From NCBI GenBank assembly GCA_030430245.1, contig JAUIFY010000018.1, positions 1 to 39,276 on the forward strand: a stretch of DNA of 39,276 nucleotides, in the 5' to 3' direction. Shown piece after piece: positions 16,129 to 24,238 of the stretch (position 1 is its first letter; each line of letters starts with the position of its first letter). Made by a program: the position numbers and the translations under genes. The DNA is from a bacterium. GTDB taxonomy: Bacteria > Desulfobacterota > Binatia > UBA12015. Under the pieces are notes generated by a model. That model worked only from the letters and a program-made list of their open reading frames with translations. It was not told the DNA's origin and did no database searches.

Positions 16129-16304
16129 GCGTCGCGCTTGAAGCCCGCGGCTCGCTCGCCCGCCTCGTCCTTGCGGTTCCAGCCGACGACGAGCATGGCC
16201 GCACCGCCCGCGGCGAAGAGCCCGCCGACCACGGACCCGAGAGCGACGCAGATGCCGTAGGCGAGAAGCGCGGCGCCCGTGGCGAGATAGCCTGTGCGGT
16301 TCAT
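16125..16304 (-). CDS. 59-residue membrane protein between carbamoyltransferase and amidohydrolase
   Basis: The ATG at 16304 has a GGGAGG ribosome-binding site 5 nt upstream, inside the 17-nt gap after the carbamoyltransferase stop. The TGA overlaps the next gene's GTG by 4 nt. The product (MNRTGYLATGAALLAYGICV...) has one long or two short hydrophobic helices covering residues ~5-42 and a charged tail (WNRKDEAGERAAGFKRDA). Small membrane proteins such as SxtJ and DUF5989 often accompany carbamoyltransferases, but this one does not clearly match either. Coding is well supported by signals at both ends; function is unknown. Confidence 0.65.
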   Translation of the reverse strand: MNRTGYLATGAALLAYGICVALGSVVGGLFAAGGAAMLVVGWNRKDEAGERAAGFKRDA

Positions 16305-16320
16305 CGCGGCCTCCCGTGGA

Positions 16321-18114
16321 CTACGACACCATGCCGACCACCGAGTCGCCCTCGTGCCGCAGCACGAACCGACTGTCCTCGACGATCTTCTTCTTCGCTT
16401 GCTTCTCGACCACGAAGTTCCCGAGATAGAGGACGTCCATCTCCGACCGCGTGAAGGTATTGAAGGCGTTCGCGGGCGTCTCGACGATGGGTTCGCCCTT
16501 CAAGTTGAAGCTCGTATTGAGAACGACGGGAACGCCCGTCGCCTCGCCGAACTTCTCGATCATGCGGTGATAGGCGGGATTGGTATCCTTCCGCACCGTC
16601 TGCAAGCGGCCCGAGCCATCGACGTGCGTGATCGCCGGAATCACGTCGCGCTTCTCCTCGACGACCGGCACCACGTAGAGCATGAACCGCGCGGGGTACT
16701 GCTCCATCGCATTGGGCAGCTCGAAGTACTCCTCGCAGCGCTCCGCCAGCACGCTCGGCGCGAAGGGCCGAAACGCCTCCCGGAACTTGATCTTGGCGTT
16801 CACGATCTCCTTCATCTCGTTCCGGCGAGGGTCGGCGATGATCGAGCGCGCCCCGAGCGCGCGCGGTCCCCACTCGAAGCGACCGCGCATCCAGCCCCCG
16901 ACCTTGCCGGACGTGAGGTCGTCGACCACCCGATCGAAGAACCTCTCGTCGTCCTCGATCAGGGTGTGCGGGAGATCGTGCTCTCTCAAGAAATCGCCGA
17001 TCTGGCTCTCGGTGTACTCGCTGCCCAGATACGCGTGCCCCAGCGGCCCCACGCGCGGCTTCCCGAGCAGATGGTGGTAGGCCCAGAGGGCGGCGCCGAT
17101 CGCGCCCCCGTCGTCGCCCGGCGCAGGCGGAATGTAGACCTGCTCGAAACCCGCGTCGCGAAGGATCTTCGCATTCGCCACGGAGTTCAGCGCGACGCCG
17201 CCCGACAGACAGAGGTTCTTCGACCCGGTCCTCTTCTGCGCAGAGCTCGCGAGCCGGATCATGATCTCCTCGGTGACCGCCTGGATGGAGGCCGCGACGT
17301 CGCAGTAGTACGGATCGAGCGATTTGTCGCCGAGCTTCGGATCGCGCGGCGGCTTCCCCATGTGCTCGGAGAACTTGGGAGAGAGCGTGTTGTCCGGAGA
17401 GTAGTGGAACGCGAAGTAGTCGAGGTCGAGCCAATACGAGCCGTCGGCGCCGATGTGGATCATCTTCTTGATCTTGTCGACGTATTTCGGGTCGCCGTAG
17501 GGCGCCATCCCCATGACCTTGTACTCGCCCTCGTTGACTTCGAACCCGCAGTACGCGGTGAAGGCGGAGTACAGGAGCCCGAGCGAATGAGGGAAGCGCG
17601 CCTCCTGCTCGAGGTCGATCTTCGTGCCCCGCCCCATGCCGACCGTCCCGGTCGACCACTCGCCCGCTCCGTCGACCGTGATCACGACCGACTCCTCGAA
17701 CGGGGAGCAGAAAAACGACGCGGCCGCGTGGGACATGTGGTGCTCGCAGAACAGGATCTTCTTCGGATCGATCCGCAGCTGATCCTTGATGAGGGGCTTG
17801 ATCCACAGCTTGTCCGTGACCCACCGGCGCATCGACTCCGTGAAGACACGTTGCGAGCGCGGGAAGGTCGCGAAAGCCGTGAGCAGAAGCCTCTCGAACT
17901 TCACGAACGGCTTCTCGTAGAACACGATGTAGTCGACGTCGTGGATCGTGAGGCCGGCCCGGTCGAGACAGAACTGAACCGCGAGCCTCGGGAAGCCGCT
18001 GTCGTGCTTGACTCGCGAGAAGCGCTCCTCCTCCGCCGCCGCGACGACGACGCCGTCCGAGACGAGAGCGGCGGCGCTATCGTGGTAGTAGAACGATAGT
18101 CCGAGAATGTTCAT
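16321..18114 (-). CDS. Carbamoyltransferase, NodU/CmcH/TobZ family
   Basis: 597 residues, full length for the family. The N-terminal Kae1-like domain has MNILGLSFYYHDSAAALV, the metal-binding EHHMSHAAASFF (His125/His129 region) and VVITVDGAGEWSTGTVG. The middle has LCLSGGVALNSVANAKIL. The C-terminal YrdC-like-associated part has FEWGPRALGARSIIADPR, FRPFAPSVL and VVLNTSFNLKGEPIVETP. These enzymes carry out O-carbamoylation using carbamoyl phosphate and ATP, on Nod factors, cephalosporins, aminoglycosides or sugars. The substrate here is unknown. It heads a tightly packed operon with the 59-residue membrane protein and the exported amidohydrolase, which together suggest making or modifying a small molecule or surface glycan. 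Confidence 0.92.
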   Translation of the reverse strand: MNILGLSFYYHDSAAALVSDGVVVAAAEEERFSRVKHDSGFPRLAVQFCLDRAGLTIHDVDYIVFYEKPFVKFERLLLTAFATFPRSQRVFTESMRRWVTDKLWIKPLIKDQLRIDPKKILFCEHHMSHAAASFFCSPFEESVVITVDGAGEWSTGTVGMGRGTKIDLEQEARFPHSLGLLYSAFTAYCGFEVNEGEYKVMGMAPYGDPKYVDKIKKMIHIGADGSYWLDLDYFAFHYSPDNTLSPKFSEHMGKPPRDPKLGDKSLDPYYCDVAASIQAVTEEIMIRLASSAQKRTGSKNLCLSGGVALNSVANAKILRDAGFEQVYIPPAPGDDGGAIGAALWAYHHLLGKPRVGPLGHAYLGSEYTESQIGDFLREHDLPHTLIEDDERFFDRVVDDLTSGKVGGWMRGRFEWGPRALGARSIIADPRRNEMKEIVNAKIKFREAFRPFAPSVLAERCEEYFELPNAMEQYPARFMLYVVPVVEEKRDVIPAITHVDGSGRLQTVRKDTNPAYHRMIEKFGEATGVPVVLNTSFNLKGEPIVETPANAFNTFTRSEMDVLYLGNFVVEKQAKKKIVEDSRFVLRHEGDSVVGMVS

Positions 18115-18263
18115 GCGGTCGAGGACCTCGCGAAAGGCTAGCCGAGGCCCGCGAACCCCACAAGGAGACTCAGGAGCAGTAGAGACGCGGGAGCGACGCG
18201 TCGCGCGGAAGGGTCTGGACGACGCCGAGCCCGCGGGCGTAGAGTCCCCGGGCGACATCCAGG

Positions 18264-20099
18264 ATGCATCCCCCCACCGTCTTTCCATCGATCGTTGCCG
18301 CGAGCATCCTCGCCACGATCCTCCTCGCGCCATCCCCCGCACCGGCCGCGACGTCCCGCACGGGCGCCCGGTGCTCCGGAACCATCGCGAAGCGGCTCGA
18401 CCGCTGCCTGGCGCACGTCGCTCGTCGAACGGCCCGATGCGTCTCGGATACCCGGTCGACCTGCCCTCCCGCCGATGCGCACATCGCAAACGCCCTGGAG
18501 GCGCTCGAGAATGGTGTGCGGCGCTCGTGCTCGGCTCCCTCCTCGATCGAAGAGGCGGGATTCGACCCCGCGCTCTCGCTCCCCGGACTCCTGGAGCGCC
18601 TCCGAAACGCGTGCACCGGCGAGATCGAATCGCTCGTCGCCCGCTCGTTCGGCGGACCGCACACGAAAGTGTACCGCACGGCCGGCTCGCTACGCAGGCC
18701 CTGCCTGGAGGAGGCGTTCGAGGAAGGTGTGCGGCTTCTGCGAGGGGGGTTCCGGGCCCAGAGTCGCTGCGTGCGACGCGCGAGGCGGGGCATGCAGTGC
18801 TCGGAATCGGCCCTGGAGGCCGAGCTCGCCAGGCTCACGACCCGCGCCGCGACGAAGATCGGCAAGAGATGCAGCAAGCTCGCCGACCTCACGAAGCTCG
18901 AAGCTCCGGAGTTTCTCGAGCGCGCGAACGCGCAATCCCGCTGCCTCGTGCCCCTCGCCCACGGGAGCGCGGATCCACTCGATCTCGACTGCGGACCACG
19001 CGACGCGATCCCCCTCCCGGAACGCGCGGAGGCGATGCAGGTGGTCCTCGACGAGTCGGTCTGGGGAACGCGGTGCGGCGATGGAAGTCCGTACGCGTTC
19101 TGGGTGAGACTCGCTCCGGAGGGAACGCCCGCCGAGAACGTCGTGGTCCACATGCAGGGCGGCGGCGTCTGCCTCTTCAACGACGACTGTCGCCGCGTCT
19201 CCGCCGGGCTCTTTCGCGCACTGGACAACAACCTCGCGAGCGGCGGCTACATGTCGAACTCGAACGCGGCCAACCCGTTTCGCGACTGGACCAAGGTCTA
19301 CCTGCCCTATTGCACCCAGGACGTGCATTTCGGCGGCGGCCGGACCGACGTCTTCCCGGACGTCACCGTCCACCGCTTCGGCGCTCGCAACGTGCGGGCG
19401 GCGCTTCGCTACGTCCGCGACCTCCTGTGGACCGAGTTGGACGGAACCACGGAAGGGTACCGACCCGACCGTCTCCGGGTCCTCTTCGGCGGCACGTCGG
19501 CCGGTGGGTTCGGCGCCTCGTTCAACTATCACTACCTGCTCGACGACCTTCGATGGTCGCGGGCCACTGCCGCTCCGGGCGCCGCACTCGGCATCGACAA
19601 CGGCGAGATCCTCGGGATGCGCGGCCTGGGCATCCTATTCGCGGCGTGGGGGGCCGAGCCCTACGAGCCACCCTACTGCCGAAGCAATCGATGCTCGATC
19701 GTTCCGGAGCTCCAGGCGCTCCACGCCGAGCGACTCGGCTCCGTCCCGGAGCAACGCTTCCTGAACGTTTCCAACCAGGTCGACAACACGCAGGTGGCCA
19801 CCACCTTCTTCGATTCCCTCACCGACTGGATCGACGGCCATCGCGCCTCCTACTGCGCGACGCAGGGCATGCCCGGCGTCAACCATTTCCTCCCCGCACG
19901 GCCCGGGCACATCCACACCATTCTGGGCAACGGCAGCCAATTCCCGAACCTCTCGAGTCACGGCGTCACCATCGGGGAGTGGCTCGGAAGCGCGATGGCC
20001 GACCCGGCCTCGGTGGACGATCTCGTGGAAGAGGGTGACCTCGCCTCGCGCTACGGTGCCGGGCCGTACACCTGTCCCGTCGGCCCTCCATCGCCCTGA
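18264..20099 (+). CDS. Secreted Cys-rich protein with pectin-acetylesterase-like hydrolase domain
   Basis: 611 residues. The signal peptide spans about residues 1-28 (IVAASILATILLAPSPAPAA). Residues 35-250 are helical with 11 cysteines spaced in a loose CxxxIAKxxxxC style (CSGTIAKRLDRC, ARCVSDTRSTC, KRCSKLADL), a repeat type seen in secreted proteins of uncultivated delta-proteobacterial lineages. From about 265 the protein follows the pectinacetylesterase/notum family: VVHMQGGGVCLFNDDC, PYCTQDVHFGGG, the nucleophile elbow GGTSAGGFG (GxSxG) and late VSNQVDNTQ and HFLPARPGHIHTIL, which can supply the acid and histidine. It is probably an extracytoplasmic esterase; the substrate is unknown. The start at 18264 lacks a strong ribosome-binding site. 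It lies two bases upstream of the next gene. Confidence 0.83.
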   Translation: MHPPTVFPSIVAASILATILLAPSPAPAATSRTGARCSGTIAKRLDRCLAHVARRTARCVSDTRSTCPPADAHIANALEALENGVRRSCSAPSSIEEAGFDPALSLPGLLERLRNACTGEIESLVARSFGGPHTKVYRTAGSLRRPCLEEAFEEGVRLLRGGFRAQSRCVRRARRGMQCSESALEAELARLTTRAATKIGKRCSKLADLTKLEAPEFLERANAQSRCLVPLAHGSADPLDLDCGPRDAIPLPERAEAMQVVLDESVWGTRCGDGSPYAFWVRLAPEGTPAENVVVHMQGGGVCLFNDDCRRVSAGLFRALDNNLASGGYMSNSNAANPFRDWTKVYLPYCTQDVHFGGGRTDVFPDVTVHRFGARNVRAALRYVRDLLWTELDGTTEGYRPDRLRVLFGGTSAGGFGASFNYHYLLDDLRWSRATAAPGAALGIDNGEILGMRGLGILFAAWGAEPYEPPYCRSNRCSIVPELQALHAERLGSVPEQRFLNVSNQVDNTQVATTFFDSLTDWIDGHRASYCATQGMPGVNHFLPARPGHIHTILGNGSQFPNLSSHGVTIGEWLGSAMADPASVDDLVEEGDLASRYGAGPYTCPVGPPSP

Positions 20100-20101
20100 C
20101 C

Positions 20102-20848
20102 ATGCGCTCGCTCGCGAGCTCGCGCGCGCTCCTGGCGCTCCTCGCCGTCAGCCTCCTGGCCTGGATCGCGTGGGCATGGATCGACGTCCCGCATGCGCTC
20201 GCATGGGCGCGGAGCCTCTCGGGGCCCGTTCCGGCCCTCGTGCTCGTCCCGCTCCAGACGGCCGTCTCTCTCTCTTTCTCTCCGATCCCGAGCGACGTCG
20301 TGGGCATCGCGCTGTGTGTCGTCTACGGTTTCACCACGGGGAGCGTGCTCGTTTGGCTCGCGTGGATGCTCGGCGCGTGGATCGAGTACGCCCTCGTCCG
20401 CCGCATCGCCCGACGGGTCGACCAAGACGCGGCGCGCCAGAAGCTGCCTCGCTGGCTACAGCGGCTTCCGGTCGATCACCCGGCATTCCTGATCTGCGGG
20501 AGATGGTTCCCGCTCGGCCCCCACCTCGTGAACTCGGCCGCCGGCGCGGCCGGCATCGCGCTGTGGCGCTTCACGTGGACGGCAGCGGTCGGCATCGCGC
20601 CGGTGGCGTTGGTCATCGCGGCCGTCGCGTCCGGCCTCCTGGCGGCCGGTGCGACGGATCCGGCGCCGACCGACCCCTCCGGACGCGACGTCGCTCGATC
20701 GGTCGAATCGCGCCCGATCAACGCGGCCGGTCTCCGGGGCGTTGCCCCGGGGACCGGCCGACTCACTCACGATCGCACCCGATTCGTCCGCCGCCCGCGG
20801 AAGGAAAGGAGAGACCCGGTCCGGCACGATTCTAATGCAGTGAATTAG
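20102..20848 (+). CDS. TVP38/TMEM64 (VTT/DedA superfamily) membrane protein
   Basis: 248 residues with about five hydrophobic segments in the first 185. The VTT-type core is visible: LSFSPIPSDVVGIALCVVYGFTTGSVLVWLAWMLGAWIEYALVRRIAR, then FLICGRWFPLGPHLVNSAAGAAGI and a final helix VGIAPVALVIAAVASGLLAAG. Family members include lipid scramblase or transport-like proteins of the inner membrane. The last ~60 residues are polar and Arg-rich and unlike the family, so the real functional end may be near residue 185. The start is 2 nt after the esterase stop, so the two are co-translated or at least co-transcribed. Confidence 0.78.
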   Translation: MRSLASSRALLALLAVSLLAWIAWAWIDVPHALAWARSLSGPVPALVLVPLQTAVSLSFSPIPSDVVGIALCVVYGFTTGSVLVWLAWMLGAWIEYALVRRIARRVDQDAARQKLPRWLQRLPVDHPAFLICGRWFPLGPHLVNSAAGAAGIALWRFTWTAAVGIAPVALVIAAVASGLLAAGATDPAPTDPSGRDVARSVESRPINAAGLRGVAPGTGRLTHDRTRFVRRPRKERRDPVRHDSNAVN

Positions 20849-20932
20849 TTTTTCTATACGCCCTACAGGCGGTCCCAACAAGGGAAACGAACGGAGAGCG
20901 AAAAAGTCTCTCGGGCCGGGACGAATCCGACG

Positions 20933-20962
20933 TTGACAGGCGCGTGACCCGACCCGCATATC
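20933..20962 (+). promoter_or_regulatory. Candidate promoter for the radical SAM gene
   Basis: A perfect TTGACA -35 (20933-20938) is followed 18 bp later by CATATC (20957-20962). The start codon lies only 10 nt downstream of that -10, with no Shine-Dalgarno between, implying a leaderless or very short-leader transcript. The -10 match is mediocre. Confidence 0.4.
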
Positions 20963-20972
20963 TATTCAGACC

Positions 20973-22481
20973 ATGCGAGTCCTCTTTTACTACCGGGGCA
21001 TCGAGAATCTGGGCGTCGGCTACTGCATGTCGATGCTGAAGGCGAACGGGCACGAGATCGATCTGATCTTCGACCCGGGACTCGACGACAACCTCTTCGT
21101 CAAGTTCCCCCACCTCGCGTGGATGAACCGCCACCAAGAGCTGCTCGACCGGGCCAAGGGGTTCAAGCCCGACCTGATCGCGATGGGCTGCCTCACGAAC
21201 CTCTATCCGTTCGCGACGAAGATGGCGGAGAAGCTGAAGGAGGCGATGCCGGAGGTCCCCATCCTCATGGGTGGTCACCACGCGCAAGCGCTTCCCGACT
21301 ACATCCTCGAGAACCCGCACATCGACATGGCGTGCATCGGGGAAGGCGAGATCGCCCTCCTCGAGCTTGCGAATCGCATGGAACGCGGAGAGGACTACAC
21401 CGACATCCCGACGATGTGGGTGAAGAAGGACGGCCTCATCCACCGCAACGAGATGGGGCCGCTTCAGAACGAGCTCGACGAGTTCCCGTTCCCCGAGAAG
21501 CAGCTCTGGTACGAGTACGGCTGCTTCAAGGACAACCTCGAGGTCTTCACCGGCCGCGGTTGTCCGTTCAAGTGCACCTTCTGCAACATCCACTACCAAC
21601 GCGAGATCTTCAAAGGGAAGGGCAACTTCCTCAGGAAGCGCTCGATCCCGAACGTGATCGAGGAGCTGAAGCAGAACCTGCAGAAGTACGACCCGCAGTA
21701 CGTCTCGGTGCACGACGACAACTTCACGACCAACCCGAAGTGGGTCGAGGAGTTCTGCGAGGCCTACCGCAAGGAGATCAATCTCCCCTGGTACTGCTTC
21801 GGATACCCGACCACGATCCGCCCGCAGCTCGTCTCGGCGATGAAGGCGGCGAATTGCCACACGATCTTCATGGGCGTCGACTCCGGCGACCCGGACATCC
21901 GCCGACACATGATGGAGCGTCCCATGGAGGACGACCTCATCAAGACCGCAGCCAAGCGGATCCTCGACGCGGGCATCGGCCTGCAAGCGTCGTGCATCTA
22001 CGGGAACCCGGGGGAGACCCCGGAGCAGATGTTCAAGACGCTCCAGATGGTCGACGAGATCCAGCCGACCCAATCCTCGGCCTACGTCTTCTACCCGTTC
22101 CCGAAGACGAAGATGTACGCGAAGTCGGTCGAGCTCGGGTATCTCGACGAGGAAGGTGAAGAGAAGGTCCGCCAGGGCATCTCCGGCTACCACCACGAGT
22201 CGATCCTGAAGCATCCGCACAAGGAGCTCGCCGAGACGCTCGCCAAGATCACTCCCGTCTACGCGAAGTCACCGGAGTGGATGAAGCCGGCGATCCGCTG
22301 GATCATCAAGAAGCGAATGAAGCGGCTCGCTCTCTTCCTCTACGTGCTCTTGATTCCGCTGACGTTCCCGTACCTGGGCGTCGAAGGCATCAAGGTCACG
22401 ATCCGGATGGCGTGGAAAGCCTTGATGGGCCATCGCGCTCCGAAAGCCGACGCCGTTCCGGAGGAGGCGCAAGCAGCGTAG
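20973..22481 (+). CDS. B12-binding-domain radical SAM protein (BchE/HpnJ-like)
   Basis: 502 residues. Residues 1-150 look like a cobalamin-binding Rossmann domain (LMGGHHAQALPDYIL, ACIGEGEIALLELA). The radical SAM barrel follows with the 4Fe-4S CxxxCxxC motif GRGCPFKCTFC (Cys197, Cys201, Cys204), YVSVHDDNFTTNPKWVEEFC, IFMGVDSGDPDIRRHM and GNPGETPEQMFKTL. The C-terminal ~70 residues include a hydrophobic stretch (LALFLYVLLIPLTFPYLGVEG), suggesting membrane association. Family members methylate, cyclise or rearrange unactivated carbons in lipids and natural products, such as hopanoid and bacteriochlorophyll enzymes. The reaction here is unknown. A good -35 lies upstream and no ribosome-binding site is visible. 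The membrane GT-C-like gene begins 32 nt downstream. Confidence 0.92.
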   Translation: MRVLFYYRGIENLGVGYCMSMLKANGHEIDLIFDPGLDDNLFVKFPHLAWMNRHQELLDRAKGFKPDLIAMGCLTNLYPFATKMAEKLKEAMPEVPILMGGHHAQALPDYILENPHIDMACIGEGEIALLELANRMERGEDYTDIPTMWVKKDGLIHRNEMGPLQNELDEFPFPEKQLWYEYGCFKDNLEVFTGRGCPFKCTFCNIHYQREIFKGKGNFLRKRSIPNVIEELKQNLQKYDPQYVSVHDDNFTTNPKWVEEFCEAYRKEINLPWYCFGYPTTIRPQLVSAMKAANCHTIFMGVDSGDPDIRRHMMERPMEDDLIKTAAKRILDAGIGLQASCIYGNPGETPEQMFKTLQMVDEIQPTQSSAYVFYPFPKTKMYAKSVELGYLDEEGEEKVRQGISGYHHESILKHPHKELAETLAKITPVYAKSPEWMKPAIRWIIKKRMKRLALFLYVLLIPLTFPYLGVEGIKVTIRMAWKALMGHRAPKADAVPEEAQAA

Positions 22482-22513
22482 CGGGCTGGCGGCGAGCCAC
22501 CGGAGCCGAGACG

Positions 22514-24238
22514 TTGACGCGCGAGGGAGGATCCAGTTCCACCCGCGCGCTCGCCTGGTTCACCGGCATCCTCGCGCTGCTCCTGGCGTACGGCCCCGCC
22601 CTACGGCGGAGCTTCGCCCGCTCCCTCGAGCCCCTCGTCGTCAACGACGACGCACGACAGCAGATCTTCCCGCTCCATCGCTGGGTGGATCCGTCGGCGT
22701 TCCCGCAGGACTACATCACCGATTACTACCTGAACGCCTTCCTGCCGCTCGGGTACCGCGCGCTCTACCGAACCGCGACGTTGGTAGGGGATCCGCTGAT
22801 CACGAGCGCGGTGCTTCCGTACGCCCTCCTGGTCGTCCTGCTCGCCGCGATCGCGTTCACCGCGAACCGGATCGGCGGCATCGTCGCCGCGTTGCTGGCG
22901 ATGGCGCTCTGTCTCACGGGCTCCACCTACCTGCATTCCCTCTCGGGCGGATTGCCCCGCGCGTTCGGCCTGCCCGTGCTGGCGATCGGCGTGGCGACGT
23001 TGGTCGCCGGTCGCGCCCGGCTCGCGATGGCGTCCGTCTGGCTCGGGGCGGCCCTCTACCCGGCCGCGGGCGCCCTGGTGGGCATGACGACCAGCGCCGT
23101 CTGGCTCCTTCTGCCTCGACTCGATCGAGGAGACGCCGCCGCCTGGTCCCTCGGCCGCCGGCTCGCGATGCTGGCCGTGACGGTCGTCGTGAGCCTCGGC
23201 TTGCTCGCCCCGATGATTCTGGGCGCACGCCCGTACGGTCGCATGCTCTCCGTTGCGGACGTCGAAGAGTATCCCGAAGTGGGTCGAGGGGGGAGATTCG
23301 ACGACGACGACGTCGCCCCGTGGCCGAGCTACTGGGTCCATGCGCGAGAGGTCGCGCTCCGCTCCGTCGTCGGCCACGGAGCAGCCTGGATCGAGTCCGA
23401 GGGCGCGCGAGCGCCGGGGTTGTGGATGCCGTTCCTCGGGGTGATCCTTCTGGGCTGGGGGAGGCTGCTCGTGCGATCGGCCGCCGCACGCGTCGTCACC
23501 GCGATGCTCGCGACGGCGTTCCTGGGCAACCTGCTGGCGCGGGCTCTGGAACCGTTTCTCTATCTGCCGTCCCGGTACGTCACGTATCCGGTCCCGCTCG
23601 TTTGCGCCGTGGCGATTCCGTCCGGCCTGGTCAGCGCCTGCGAGTGGGCGGCGCACTCGCTGGGCCGAGCCCGGGTCGGGCCCTGGGCGGCCGCGGCCCT
23701 CGGTGGCGTCGCACTCCTCCTGGTCGGGGCGCACGGCGACGCCCGCCTGGGCCTCACGCGCGACGCAGGGCGGTACGCGAGTCTGCTTGCATTCGTGGAG
23801 ACCCTCCCACACGAATCTCTGCTCGCGGGTTTTCCCCGGGGGCCGATCAACGACGTCCCGCTCTTCGCTCGACGAAGGATCTTGATGGGGTACGAGACGC
23901 ACGTCGTCTTTCACGAAGGCTACACGGCGGAGATGCGTCGCCGGCTGCGTGCGTTTCTCGCGGCATACTACGCAACGACGCCACGACCGCTGCGGACCCT
24001 CCAGACGGAGTTCGGCGTGAGCCACGTGCTCGTGGACCGACGGCACTTCGGTCCGCGCTCGCCCCGCTACTTCCGACCTTTCGGAGCATGGGTCGAGGGC
24101 GCGCGGGCGCGCAACGACGGGAAGCCGCTCCTGCTGTCCGCCGAAGCGAGGCGCGCGGAGGTGTGGAGGCAGGGGTGGCTGAGTCTCGTCGACCTGACGC
24201 GCCTGCTGGATGGCCCACACGCTCAGGGTTCGAGATAG
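22514..24238 (+). CDS. Polytopic membrane protein, GT-C glycosyltransferase-like
   Basis: About 574 residues with some ten hydrophobic segments and a soluble C-terminal third. The first loop after helix 1 reads VVNDDARQQIFPLHRW, an acidic pair where GT-C enzymes (PMT, ArnT, oligosaccharyltransferase) hold their catalytic aspartate. The C-terminal part (LAFVETLPHESLLAGFPRGPINDVPLFARR; SHVLVDRRHFG) resembles the periplasmic domain of such proteins. Assignment is by architecture only. No ATG exists near the start; TTG at 22514, with GGAG 8-9 nt upstream and 32 nt after the radical SAM stop, is my best choice. The 3' end overlaps the convergent sulfatase-like gene by 16 bp. Confidence 0.68.
   Translation: MTREGGSSSTRALAWFTGILALLLAYGPALRRSFARSLEPLVVNDDARQQIFPLHRWVDPSAFPQDYITDYYLNAFLPLGYRALYRTATLVGDPLITSAVLPYALLVVLLAAIAFTANRIGGIVAALLAMALCLTGSTYLHSLSGGLPRAFGLPVLAIGVATLVAGRARLAMASVWLGAALYPAAGALVGMTTSAVWLLLPRLDRGDAAAWSLGRRLAMLAVTVVVSLGLLAPMILGARPYGRMLSVADVEEYPEVGRGGRFDDDDVAPWPSYWVHAREVALRSVVGHGAAWIESEGARAPGLWMPFLGVILLGWGRLLVRSAAARVVTAMLATAFLGNLLARALEPFLYLPSRYVTYPVPLVCAVAIPSGLVSACEWAAHSLGRARVGPWAAAALGGVALLLVGAHGDARLGLTRDAGRYASLLAFVETLPHESLLAGFPRGPINDVPLFARRRILMGYETHVVFHEGYTAEMRRRLRAFLAAYYATTPRPLRTLQTEFGVSHVLVDRRHFGPRSPRYFRPFGAWVEGARARNDGKPLLLSAEARRAEVWRQGWLSLVDLTRLLDGPHAQGSR

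Noticed and set aside
16294..18099. A 601-codon plus-strand frame
   Set aside because: Exact antisense shadow of the carbamoyltransferase, whose motifs are complete on the other strand.
18193..18204. GCGACGCGTCGC palindrome in the carbamoyltransferase/esterase gap
   Set aside because: Perfect but made of CG-rich sequence expected by chance in this genome; nothing else supports a site.
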